A stretch of 11,979 bases of DNA from NCBI GenBank assembly GCA_049975325.1, contig JBNGDW010000051.1, positions 1 to 11,979 on the forward strand, read 5' to 3'. A program made the position numbers and the translations under genes. Source of the DNA: JBNGDW01 sp049975325 (GTDB lineage Bacteria; Cloacimonadota; Cloacimonadia; JGIOTU-2; JBNGDW01). The first letter of the stretch is position 1. Each line of letters starts with the position of its first letter. Positions 5,558-11,979 of the stretch are shown in pieces. The notes beneath the pieces are model-generated. The model made no database searches, was not told the DNA's origin, and was given only the letters and a program-made list of their open reading frames with translations.

Positions 5558-5613
5558 CCACAGAGGGCACAGAGATTTTAATAAAATTTTTCTCTGTGTT
5601 CTCGTGGCTTTTT
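5558..5613 (+). terminator. Imperfect long hairpin followed by T-run
   Basis: CCACAGAGGGCACAGAGA (5558-5575) pairs imperfectly with TCTCTGTGTTCTCGTGG (5591-5607) around an AT-rich loop, and CTTTTT follows. It lies between the two DUF5320-type genes and may attenuate transcription so that the first two genes are made in excess. The CACAGAG-type sequence also looks like a dispersed intergenic repeat, so a repeat origin is possible. Confidence 0.5.
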
Positions 5614-5633
5614 AAAGTAAGAGTGGAGTTTTT

Positions 5634-5930
5634 ATGCCAAGAAGAGACGGTACAGGCCCTGAAGGACGTGGTCCCGGCACAGGGCGTAGGCGTGGTGGCT
5701 GTTTTGGTGCTTTCACCAGTGAAGATGGAAGCGTCTCGATCTGGCGAACCCTTATCATCCCGATAGCCGGTGCTATTGTAAATGATCTGCGTAAACCGAA
5801 TAGCATCTCACGGCGAACTGTGAATGCGATTGTAGATCGATTCAAACCAAAGCAGCTCACAGATGAAAGGGAATCATCCCAAGAAATTGAACCACCCTAT
5901 TCGGTGATAGACAACAAGAGAGGAGAATAA
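5634..5930 (+). CDS. Second DUF5320-like small protein
   Basis: Function unknown. The 98 aa share the start MPRRDGTGPEGRGPGTGRRRGG with the DUF5320 protein upstream, including one Cys (C23). The remainder differs: a short hydrophobic stretch (WRTLIIPIAGAIVNDL, about 37-52) could be an amphipathic or membrane-contacting helix, followed by a basic segment (RRTVNAIVDRFKPK) and an acidic tail. A GAGTGGAG ribosome site precedes the ATG. It comes right after the hairpin at 5558-5613, and its last codons contain the ribosome site of the next gene. It may be a paralogue that kept only the N-terminal motif. Confidence 0.75.
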   Translation: MPRRDGTGPEGRGPGTGRRRGGCFGAFTSEDGSVSIWRTLIIPIAGAIVNDLRKPNSISRRTVNAIVDRFKPKQLTDERESSQEIEPPYSVIDNKRGE

Positions 5931-5931
5931 C

Positions 5932-6108
5932 ATGCCAAGAGGAAATGGCCAAGGCAGAGGACAGGGACGTGGACGGGGTGGCAATCTTGCTGGGCCTGGC
6001 GGTTATTGCGTATGCCCGTCATGCGGGTACTAAGAACCCCATACACGGGGCGTTCCCTGTATGAACAAAACCTGCCCCAAATGCGGCGCTAAAATGACAA
6101 AAGGATAG
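5932..6108 (+). pseudogene. Small zinc-ribbon protein gene interrupted by in-frame TAA
   Basis: The ATG at 5932 follows an AGAGGAGA ribosome site. It encodes 33 codons (MPRGNGQGRGQGRGRG..., ending GGYCVCPSCGY) up to TAA at 6031-6033. In the same frame after the stop the reading continues EPHTRGVPCMNKTCPKCGAKMTKG to TAG at 6106-6108. The whole would be one 58-codon protein with a Gly/Arg-rich head and paired Cys motifs (CVCPSC, then C and CPKC), the arrangement of known small zinc-ribbon proteins of DUF5320/orange-protein clusters. The stop falls exactly between the two Cys pairs. It is a nonsense mutation, a sequence error, or a real truncation to 33 aa; I favour one of the first two. Confidence 0.7.
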
Positions 6109-6129
6109 AAATATACATAAGGATAGGTA

Positions 6130-6495
6130 GTGAGAGTAGTAATTTCTACAGATAGCGGTAATGTTGCACAACATTTCGGAAGATGTCCTGAATTTACGCT
6201 TGTAGATATTGAAAATGGAACTGTAAAAAGAAAGGAGTTGATACAGAATCCAGGTCATGCTCCTGGTGTCCTTCCAAAATATTTCAAGCAATTAGGATGT
6301 AATACCATTATTGCTGGAGGTATGGGTAGCAAGGCTCAGCAACTATTTCGTACTTATGGGATCGACTGGATAATCGGTGTTCAGGGAGATGTCGATAGTG
6401 TCGTAGAAGATTATCTCCAGGGCACACTCAGCGAAGGTGACAGCATGTGCGAGCACGGGGAAGGAAAAGGACCAGGGCACGGAAATTGGCATTAA
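6130..6495 (+). CDS. NifX/orange-protein family (Nitro_FeMo-Co domain) protein
   Basis: Small metal-cluster binding protein of the dinitrogenase iron-molybdenum cofactor biosynthesis fold. The 121 aa start at GTG (ribosome site AAGGATAGG). Seen: the family opening MRVVISTDSGNVAQHFGRCPEF, then IIAGGMGSKAQQLFRTYGI and GVQGDVDSVVEDYLQG. The C-terminus is Cys/His-rich (MCEHGEGKGPGHGNWH), which could bind metal. In sulfate reducers this family includes the orange protein, which carries a Mo-Cu sulfide cluster; in diazotrophs it includes NifX/NifY. No nitrogenase genes are present in the window, so the orange-protein role is more likely. It sits upstream of two MinD-type ATPases. Confidence 0.9.
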   Translation: MRVVISTDSGNVAQHFGRCPEFTLVDIENGTVKRKELIQNPGHAPGVLPKYFKQLGCNTIIAGGMGSKAQQLFRTYGIDWIIGVQGDVDSVVEDYLQGTLSEGDSMCEHGEGKGPGHGNWH

Positions 6496-6531
6496 ATAAT
6501 TCTTATGAAATGTTGATATGGTTAGATACTT

Positions 6532-6678
6532 ATGTCTAGTAGGGAGAAATCACATATTGAACATGCAGATCAATCAAAGAGAGATGTTTTTTCTAAGACA
6601 TTTGCTCGAATAGAAAACTGTATCCTATATCGAAGACAGGCAAAGATTACTCATCTCAGCAATAGCAACTTGAAATAA
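6532..6678 (+). CDS. Possible small ORF (48 aa), unknown
   Basis: Between the NifX-like gene and the first MinD ATPase there is a 48-codon ORF, MSSREKSHIEHADQSKRD to SNSNLK. It is rich in Lys, Arg, Ser and His with one Cys and no hydrophobic segment. TAGGGAG lies downstream of the ATG rather than upstream, and there is no convincing ribosome site. It fills most of a 209-bp gap in an otherwise tight cluster, which is the main argument for it. It may be spurious or the remnant of a broken gene. Confidence 0.3.
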   Translation: MSSREKSHIEHADQSKRDVFSKTFARIENCILYRRQAKITHLSNSNLK

Positions 6679-6704
6679 AGGGAAAATCCAAATAGAGTCT
6701 TATT

Positions 6705-7565
6705 ATGAAGATAGCAATTGCCAGTGGAAAGGGTGGTACAGGCAAAACAACTCTTGCCACGAATCTTACTTTTCTTCTTTCCCGTAACTGCCCAGTGCTT
6801 CTTGTTGATCTCGATGTGGAAGAACCAAACTCTGGTTTTTTCATTAATGGAAAGAAAAAACAGGAAGAAAAAGTATACAAGATGATCCCCCGGTGGGATA
6901 AAGATAGATGCAACTTTTGCGGAGATTGCCAGAAAGTATGCAGATTTAATGGAGTTATACAATTAGCCGAAGAGGTGCTGGTTTTCAATAAATTGTGCCA
7001 TAGCTGCTATGCCTGCTCTGAGTTGTGTCCTCAGCATGCCCTTCCTATGCACCCCTATGAAGTGGGCACGATCACAGAATATGAGATAAACAGACTTCAT
7101 TTTGTCGAAGGAAGACTCAATGTTGGTGAGGAGCAAGCAGTCCCTCTAATCAGGCGAACGGTCAAGTATACAGAAAAGCAATTTCCATCTGGTATGCTGC
7201 GCATTTTCGATGCACCTCCAGGTACATCCTGTCCGATGATCGAAGCCACCAACGGCGCAGATTACACTATTTTGGTTACCGAGCCAACCCCATTAGGCCT
7301 GCATGATCTTACACTTGCGGTGGAAGTTATGCGGGGCTTGAGAAAGGATTTCGGCGTTGTTGTAAATCGTTATGGTATTGGGGATGATAAAGTGATACAA
7401 TACTGTCATGAAAAAAGAATTCCTCTACTTGGTAAAATCCCCAATATGAGGAAAGCTGCTGAAGCATATGCAAGGGGTGAACTACTTGCTGAGTCAATCC
7501 CTGAGATACGGTCAGCAATTCATACTGTCATTCAGAATTTAAAAATGCGTAAGATGCTTTCATGA
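6705..7565 (+). CDS. MinD-superfamily P-loop ATPase with inserted ferredoxin domain (orange-protein type), 1
   Basis: Cytoplasmic ATPase of the COG1149 type, thought to act in iron-sulfur or Mo-Cu cluster handling; homologues belong to the orange protein complex of Desulfovibrio vulgaris. The 286 aa begin MKIAIASGKGGTGKTT, a deviant Walker A motif (8-15). VDLDVEEPNSG follows. An inserted 2[4Fe-4S] ferredoxin domain has C69, C72, C75, C79 and C98, C101, C104, C108. The Walker B-like RIFDAPPGTSCPMIE and the switch region TEPTPLGLHDL come next. The upstream ribosome site is weak. It shares a 4-bp ATGA overlap with the next gene, so the two are probably translationally coupled and may form a heterodimer. 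Confidence 0.93.
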   Translation: MKIAIASGKGGTGKTTLATNLTFLLSRNCPVLLVDLDVEEPNSGFFINGKKKQEEKVYKMIPRWDKDRCNFCGDCQKVCRFNGVIQLAEEVLVFNKLCHSCYACSELCPQHALPMHPYEVGTITEYEINRLHFVEGRLNVGEEQAVPLIRRTVKYTEKQFPSGMLRIFDAPPGTSCPMIEATNGADYTILVTEPTPLGLHDLTLAVEVMRGLRKDFGVVVNRYGIGDDKVIQYCHEKRIPLLGKIPNMRKAAEAYARGELLAESIPEIRSAIHTVIQNLKMRKMLS

Positions 7566-8443
7566 AAGAAATAGTTGTCATCTCCGGCAAGGGTGGAACA
7601 GGAAAAACCTCTATCACTGCGTCGTTTGCTATGTGTGCTAGTAGTCAGGCAGTGGTTGCTGACTGCGATGTCGATGCTGCTGATATGCACCTGCTCCTTA
7701 AACCAGATTTTGCCCAGTCCGAAGATTTTTATTCAGGATTTAAAGCAGGGATCGAGCAGACAGTATGCATAAAATGTGGAAAATGTCAGGATGTATGCAG
7801 ATTCGATGCGGTTCAAAAAAAGGAAGATATATACAATATTATACCTCTCAATTGTGAGGGATGCGGGTACTGTGAAGAGATATGTCCTGTAGATGCAATA
7901 AAAATGGTGGAACAAAATGTCGGTAAGTGGTTTATTTCCTCCATAAAATCCGATACTAAGATGGTGCACGCAAAACTAGGGATAGGCGCTGATAATTCTG
8001 GAAAGCTGGTTGCAAAAGTAAAAAAAGAAGCCAAAAATCTCGCAACACATCTTCACAAAGAGTATATTCTTGTTGACGGTCCACCCGGCATTGGCTGTCC
8101 CGTTATATCTTCCCTTTCAGGAGCTGATTATGTGATACTCGTCGCTGAACCTACACTCTCAGGATTTCATGATTTGGAGAGAGTTTTTAGTCTTGTTGAC
8201 GATTTCAAGCTGCCATGCGGTTGTATTATAAACAAGTATGATGTGAATATTGAAATCTCAGAAAAAATTATTGAATTTTGTACAAAAAACAACATTTCTA
8301 TTATATCGAAGCTCCCCTATGATGAGACATTTTCAAGGGCAATGACACAAGGAAAAACTATACTTGAATTTGATGAAAACAACTTAAGGAAGATTTTAAT
8401 AGAAAGCTGGAGGAAAATTTTATTGCTCACAGATAATTATTGA
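7562..8443 (+). CDS. MinD-superfamily P-loop ATPase with inserted ferredoxin domain (orange-protein type), 2
   Basis: Paralogue of the preceding ATPase (293 aa). Seen: MKEIVVISGKGGTGKTS (deviant Walker A at 9-16), ADCDVDAADMHLLL, and a ferredoxin insertion with Cys at 69, 72, 75, 79 and 98, 101, 104, 108, exactly the same residue numbers as in its partner. ILVDGPPGIGCPVI (Walker B) and AEPTLSGFHDL follow. The first ATG overlaps the stop of the upstream gene (ATGA). A longer segment between the ferredoxin and Walker B parts (about 120-165) distinguishes it from copy 1. Together they likely form an ATP-driven electron or cluster transfer unit serving the two flanking orange-protein-like proteins (inference). 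Confidence 0.93.
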   Translation: MKEIVVISGKGGTGKTSITASFAMCASSQAVVADCDVDAADMHLLLKPDFAQSEDFYSGFKAGIEQTVCIKCGKCQDVCRFDAVQKKEDIYNIIPLNCEGCGYCEEICPVDAIKMVEQNVGKWFISSIKSDTKMVHAKLGIGADNSGKLVAKVKKEAKNLATHLHKEYILVDGPPGIGCPVISSLSGADYVILVAEPTLSGFHDLERVFSLVDDFKLPCGCIINKYDVNIEISEKIIEFCTKNNISIISKLPYDETFSRAMTQGKTILEFDENNLRKILIESWRKILLLTDNY

Positions 8444-8484
8444 AAAAATGGATAAAAATATAGAAAGAATAAAATGGAGCATCT

Positions 8485-8814
8485 ATGAAGATTGCATTTA
8501 CAACAAAAGGAACTACCTGGGATTCCGCGATGGATTCCCGATTTGGCAGAGCAGATTATTTGCTTCTCTATGATGAGGAGAAAAATGAACTTTCTGCAAT
8601 AGATAATACAGATGTATCTCAAGTTGTACATGGTGCAGGTCCTCGTACTGCCCAAAGGCTTCTCGAAAAAAAGCCTGCTGTTCTAATCACTGGGAACGGA
8701 CCGGGTGGCAATGCGGCAACAGTGCTAAATCAATCAGGTATAAAGATCATTACCGGCGCTGGAAATATGACTGTGAAGCAAGCATACGATGCCTATAAAA
8801 AAGGCGAGTTATAA
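8485..8814 (+). CDS. NifX/orange-protein family protein, second
   Basis: The 109-aa product has the Nitro_FeMo-Co fold: MKIAFTTKGTTWDSAMDSRFGRADYLLLYD, then GPRTAQRLLEKKPAVLITGNGPGGNAATVL, and GIKIITGAGNMTVKQAYDAY. The opening (SAMDSRFGRA) and the GNGPGGNA loop look closer to orange-protein-type members than the 6130 gene does. It has no cysteines, as is typical of the orange protein, where the cluster is held non-covalently. A TGGAG ribosome site lies upstream; the gene follows the second ATPase by 41 bp and is probably the last gene of the cluster. Confidence 0.9.
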   Translation: MKIAFTTKGTTWDSAMDSRFGRADYLLLYDEEKNELSAIDNTDVSQVVHGAGPRTAQRLLEKKPAVLITGNGPGGNAATVLNQSGIKIITGAGNMTVKQAYDAYKKGEL

Positions 8815-8934
8815 TTTAATATAAAATTAAGCTTTACTTTTGCCATTTCAACCGTAAGGATCTTCGACTAATGTTATATTAAAGTGATTTAAACTTTTTT
8901 GACAAATATCTTCTTTATCCCCACTTTCTGACCA

Positions 8935-9147
8935 ATGGATAACGAGAAAATAACCTCAAGTAATGTACAGTGCAAATGGTATCCTGTGTGTCCGATGAAA
9001 TCATTTTATGAAGCAGGTAAATTGGATAAAAAATGGATACTTACCTATTGCAAAGGTGATTGGTCAAAATGTGTGCGTTATGCCATGGAAGAATCTGATC
9101 AACCCCATCCAGATAATATGCTTCCTGATGGTTCGATAGATACTTAA
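8935..9147 (+). CDS. Small four-cysteine conserved-type protein (70 aa)
   Basis: Function unknown. The product contains VQCKWYPVCPMKSFYEAGKL, then WILTYCKGDWSKCVRYAMEE and HPDNMLPDGSI. Four Cys (13, 19, 40, 46) could bind an Fe-S cluster or zinc. I recall similar short proteins in anaerobe genomes, sometimes labelled uracil-DNA glycosylase; nothing here supports that enzyme. The ribosome site is weak. It stands about 120 bp after the orange-protein cluster and 87 bp before the DUF89 gene, on the same strand. Confidence 0.75.
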   Translation: MDNEKITSSNVQCKWYPVCPMKSFYEAGKLDKKWILTYCKGDWSKCVRYAMEESDQPHPDNMLPDGSIDT

Positions 9148-9234
9148 TTAAGATAGCAAATGTTGAATCTCAGAGAGCGACGAGTACCCAAGAGAAGAAA
9201 AGAATATATTTACTCCGATTGCGAAAGGAATTGA

Positions 9235-10083
9235 ATGAAAACCTGTTTTGAATGCTTTCCCTGTTATGTTCAGCAAGCACTTCGTGCCGCCCGGCTTTTT
9301 ACAGATGACCCTAAAATGATAAAGCATATAATTGATGAAGTTGGTATGCTCTTTCCGCATATATCATTTGATATGACCCCACCAGAAATTGGAGAATTAA
9401 TTTATGGGAAAATTCGTGAAATTTCAGGAGTATGGGATCCGTATGAAGACTTGAAAAAACGAAGTACTAATGAGTCACTTGCGCTTACCTGTTTCTCTCA
9501 AAAAATTATTTCCGAAAGTGTAGATCCACTTTTCACAGCAATAAAGATAGCGATTGCCGGGAATGTCATTGATTTTGCGATTCATCAATCTGTCGATATT
9601 TCTGCTGAAATTGAGGCGATCATCCACAAGGATTTGGCTCTCAATGATTACGATTTATTCAAAAAAAGGTTAGAAAAATCAGAGACAATTCTCTATATTG
9701 GGGACAATGCTGGAGAAGCGGTTTTTGATAGATTACTTTTAGAGCAGCTTGCAAATAAAAAATTGTATTTTGGCGTTCGCGGAGCTCCTGTTATTAATGA
9801 TGTGGTCGAACGAGATGCTATCCATGCCGGGATTGATGAATACGCCCAAATCGTTTCAACCGGTTCCGTGATACCCGGTGTTATTCTATCCAAATGTAGT
9901 AAGGAATTCCAGGAGTTATTTCATTCGGCTGATATGGTAATCAGCAAAGGACAGGGAAATTATGAAGGGATGTCAGATGAATTGCGTGAGATATTTTTCC
10001 TCCTGAAGGTAAAATGTGATGTTATTGCCAAACATATTGGTATTCCTGTCGGATCGCTTGTTTTGATGAGATCCCAGGATTAA
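9235..10083 (+). CDS. DUF89 (ARMT1-like) family protein
   Basis: Family members are metal-dependent phosphatases proposed to remove damaged or excess phosphometabolites; the substrate here is unknown. The 282 aa begin MKTCFECFPCYVQQAL, with Cys at 4, 7 and 10, as in the prokaryotic/archaeal subfamily with N-terminal cysteines. Other family features are AGNVIDFAI (N110, D113), LYIGDNAGEAVFDRLL (D157, N158, E161, D165), FGVRGAPVINDV, STGSVIPG, and KGQGNYEGM (238-246). The Asp/Asn residues form the metal site. An AAAGGA ribosome site supports the start. It is followed by a 131-bp gap before the signal peptidase gene. Confidence 0.9.
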   Translation: MKTCFECFPCYVQQALRAARLFTDDPKMIKHIIDEVGMLFPHISFDMTPPEIGELIYGKIREISGVWDPYEDLKKRSTNESLALTCFSQKIISESVDPLFTAIKIAIAGNVIDFAIHQSVDISAEIEAIIHKDLALNDYDLFKKRLEKSETILYIGDNAGEAVFDRLLLEQLANKKLYFGVRGAPVINDVVERDAIHAGIDEYAQIVSTGSVIPGVILSKCSKEFQELFHSADMVISKGQGNYEGMSDELREIFFLLKVKCDVIAKHIGIPVGSLVLMRSQD

Positions 10084-10214
10084 GCACAAGAGATGCAAGG
10101 ACAGCGATCGGTTTTTTACAATTTTGAACCAGGAAAGTGTAAGAAACATTGACAGGAGTAATGCCAATATTTTGTTTAGTTGCAATTATTAGAGTTTGTT
10201 TTTTATGAGGAGAT

Positions 10215-10934
10215 ATGCCAAAACAGAAGCAGGATAAATCAAAAAAGAAAAAAAAGAAGAAGTCGGTACTGCGGGAATGGATTGAAGCAATTATATTTGC
10301 TGGAATTGCCGCTATTATAATTCGCACCTTTGTGATTCAGACCTTCAAGATACCATCTGGCTCAATGGAACCCATCTTTCTCCCTGGGGATTTTTTAATT
10401 GCCAATAAATTTATCTATCATTTCCGTGAGCCGAAGCAGTTTGAACCAGTGATTTTTAAAGACCCTACTCAGCCCTATCATCCCCAGCCTCGTGAGCAGT
10501 ATGCCGTAATTATTCGCCCGATATATTGGGATAAAGAAAAATTCTTTTTCAAGTATTATACGCGGCGCTACTTGATAAAAAGAATCATTGGCATGCCTGG
10601 GGACACCCTGCAAATTATTGATAAAAATGTTTATATCAATGGTAAATATGTAGAAGAAGATTATACTCAATATATTGATTATCGGATTATACCCAGGGAG
10701 CAGGGGCGTCTTTATATAGATTCCCGATTTGTAGGGAGCAGGGACAATTTTGGTCCGGTTGTCGTCCCAGAGGAGCATTACTTTGTCATGGGAGACAATC
10801 GGGACAATAGTCATGATTCACGATATTGGGGTTTTCTCAGTGAAGACCTTATCCGCGGCAGGCCTATGATCATTTATTGGTCATGGGATGACCATCATAG
10901 AATTCGCTGGAATCGGCTGTTTAAAATATTTTAG
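10215..10934 (+). CDS. lepB: Signal peptidase I
   Basis: Membrane serine protease that removes signal peptides from exported proteins. The 239 aa have a strongly basic Lys-rich N-terminus (residues 3-16), one transmembrane helix (about 20-42), then box B IPSGSMEPIFLPGD with catalytic Ser50. Box D is YLIKRIIGMPGD with catalytic Lys122, and box E is MGDNRDNSHDSRYWGFL (192-208). A single helix and this length match the usual non-enteric form. GAGGAG before the ATG is the ribosome site. The gap before hemW is only 24 bp, so the two are probably cotranscribed. Confidence 0.95.
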   Translation: MPKQKQDKSKKKKKKKSVLREWIEAIIFAGIAAIIIRTFVIQTFKIPSGSMEPIFLPGDFLIANKFIYHFREPKQFEPVIFKDPTQPYHPQPREQYAVIIRPIYWDKEKFFFKYYTRRYLIKRIIGMPGDTLQIIDKNVYINGKYVEEDYTQYIDYRIIPREQGRLYIDSRFVGSRDNFGPVVVPEEHYFVMGDNRDNSHDSRYWGFLSEDLIRGRPMIIYWSWDDHHRIRWNRLFKIF

Positions 10935-10958
10935 ACAGGACCCGTTTCAAAGATAGAA

Positions 10959-11666
10959 GTGAAGCCAATCTCAGTTTATATTCACATACCATTTTGCATA
11001 AAAAAATGTACCTACTGCAATTTCTACTCAGTAGATTACGAAGCGGAGCTGGTGGAAGCCTATGTCCAAGCCTTGCGCAAAGAGATAAAACTGGTAGAAC
11101 TGCCAGCGGAATATACAGTTCATACAATCTATTTTGGCGGTGGGAGTCCGTCTCTACTACCCTTTAAGCACCTTTACAGTATTGTTGAGGCAATTCATAG
11201 CAAATTTCTTATAACGGATTCCCCTGAAGTGACACTGGAAGCAAATCCGTCTCAAGTTTCAGAAACAAAGGCAAAAAACTGGAGGATTTGTGGTATAAAC
11301 AGAATAAGCCTTGGAGTGCAGTCCTTCCAAGACGATGAGCTCACAATTTTAGGTAGGCTACATTCCAGTAGTCAAATCTCTAAAGTAGTGGAAAGTATAA
11401 AGCGATATTGTACCGAGAATTTTTCCCTTGACTTGATGTATGGAATTCCCCTGCAGAACCATAAAAGATGGTTAACATCCCTTAGAAATGCTACCAAGCT
11501 TTTACCAACCCATATATCTGCGTATTGCCTCTCTCTTGAACCTGATACCTATCTTGCTGAAAAGAGAGAACAGTTTGATTTTCCAACTGAAGATACCATA
11601 GCAGATATGTACTATGAGATGATTGATTTTCTCTCTGCAAAAGGTTATTATCAATATGACTTCTAA
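10959..11666 (+). CDS. hemW: HemW-type radical SAM protein, N-terminal part (frameshifted)
   Basis: Radical SAM haem chaperone related to oxygen-independent coproporphyrinogen III dehydrogenase. It starts at GTG. Seen: VYIHIPFCIKKCTYCNFYSV with the [4Fe-4S]/SAM motif C13-x3-C17-x2-C20, FGGGSPSLL (SAM-binding GGG), EVTLEANPS, RISLGVQSFQDDEL, and SLDLMYGIP. HemW rather than the dehydrogenase is favoured by length and by the Y-x-Y-C ending seen here as CTYCNF. After 235 codons the frame hits TAA at 11664-11666, inside what should be the YE(I)SNFA motif. The rest of the protein continues in the +1 frame from 11662, so the gene is broken by a frameshift or the sequence has an indel. Confidence 0.88.
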   Translation: MKPISVYIHIPFCIKKCTYCNFYSVDYEAELVEAYVQALRKEIKLVELPAEYTVHTIYFGGGSPSLLPFKHLYSIVEAIHSKFLITDSPEVTLEANPSQVSETKAKNWRICGINRISLGVQSFQDDELTILGRLHSSSQISKVVESIKRYCTENFSLDLMYGIPLQNHKRWLTSLRNATKLLPTHISAYCLSLEPDTYLAEKREQFDFPTEDTIADMYYEMIDFLSAKGYYQYDF

Positions 11667-11979
11667 CTTTGCTCGTCCAACCTATGAAGCAAAGCATAAT
11701 CTTACTTATTGGCAGGGGAAAGAGTATGTTGGATTTGGCGCAGCTGCTCACTCCTTTTATAACCTAGAAAGATTGAATAATTATGCTAATATTAGGAAGT
11801 ATATAGAGTCTCTTCGAATGAACAGGTTACCTGTAGAAGGTCACAAACAAATATCTATGCAAGAATTTATTTCAGATTGCATCGTTCTCGGATTACGGCT
11901 AAATCAAGGTATATCTTTGCATAGATTTAAGGAACAATATAATTTTGACATACTTAAAAAGTATAAACCAATCATAGAA
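11662..11979 (+). CDS. hemW: HemW C-terminal part in shifted frame (runs off window)
   Basis: From 11662 the reading frame gives SNFARPTYEAKHNLTYW, YVGFGAAAHSF, LNNYANIRKYIESL and QEFISDCIVLGLRLNQGI, which are the conserved C-terminal HemW segments in the right order. The frame is open for 106 codons to the window end. Joined to the first part by restoring two bases at about 11660-11664, the motif becomes YDFSNFARP, close to the family's YEISNFA. An ATG at 11656 happens to be in this frame, but there is no ribosome site to support independent translation. Confidence 0.8.

Noticed and set aside
6031..6033. Stop-codon recoding (selenocysteine or pyrrolysine) in the zinc-ribbon gene
   Set aside because: The codon is TAA; selenocysteine uses TGA and pyrrolysine TAG, and the expected residue between the Cys pairs is not a conserved special residue.
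6130..8814. Nitrogen-fixation (nif) cluster
   Set aside because: NifX-like domains are present, but no nifHDK, nifE/N or nifB is visible and the paired ferredoxin-MinD ATPases are of the orange-protein type, not NifH.
8873..8879. GTTATAT as another cassette boundary
   Set aside because: It has no stem or partner ATATAAC nearby and no gene-unit register; a 7-mer of this composition is expected by chance in AT-rich DNA.
8899..8927. Promoter TTGACA upstream of the 70-aa protein
   Set aside because: No acceptable -10 box at 15-19 bp spacing.
10149..10208. TTGACA box and a 15-aa leader ORF (10161-10208) before signal peptidase
   Set aside because: The -10 at proper spacing (TTGTTT) is poor and the leader has no repeated regulatory codons; translational coupling is possible but not supported.

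Overview
The window looks like a moderately AT-rich chromosomal piece (GC not computed) from an anaerobic bacterium of uncertain phylum. The case for an anaerobe rests on an oxygen-detoxification set (two rubrerythrins and a two-iron desulfoferrodoxin), two ferredoxin-containing MinD-type ATPases, and proteins of the orange-protein/NifX family, which are typical of anaerobes. The case for a bacterium rests on signal peptidase I, a GSI-alpha type glutamine synthetase, HemW and sigma70-like TTGACA promoters. No rRNA, tRNA, transposase, integrase or CRISPR array is visible.

Region 1 (1-2549, genes on the minus strand) is the most unusual part. Read on the minus strand it holds three gene units: a 60-aa orphan; a 58-aa two-helix membrane protein; and rubrerythrin-rubrerythrin-desulfoferrodoxin. 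Each unit is followed by a foldable element (2222-2296, 1803-1905, 1-77) that ends in the same CGTTA(TAT) boundary. A matching GTTATAT lies directly after the glnA stop codon. Elements 1 and 2 share the same architecture (outer 11-bp stem, two inner hairpins, same flanking bases) although the stem sequences differ with compensating changes. The layout resembles integron gene cassettes with attC sites, possibly an integrase-less cluster. This is inference; the alternative is a family of dispersed structured repeats. The two rubrerythrin genes sit in a tandem duplication of about 611 bp that reads as identical DNA.

Region 2 (2550-4690) is a minus-strand pair, a site-2-protease-like M50 membrane peptidase followed by glutamine synthetase. 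Its strong promoter would give a leaderless or nearly leaderless peptidase mRNA. The intergenic stretch to the divergent DUF134 gene also carries a plus-strand promoter overlapped by a perfect 10-4-10 palindrome.

Region 3 (4690-8814, plus strand) is one colinear cluster: DUF134 regulator, two Gly/Arg-rich DUF5320-type proteins, a zinc-ribbon protein interrupted by an in-frame TAA, a NifX/orange-protein-like protein, a doubtful 48-aa ORF, two MinD-like ATPases each carrying eight cysteines for two [4Fe-4S] clusters, and a second orange-protein-like protein. With no nitrogenase genes present, the set resembles the orange protein (Mo-Cu cluster) systems of sulfate reducers rather than nitrogen fixation.

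Region 4 (8935-11979, plus strand) has a 70-aa four-cysteine protein, a DUF89 (ARMT1-like) protein, signal peptidase I, and HemW. HemW is split by a frameshift consistent with loss of one CT unit, and runs off the window end.
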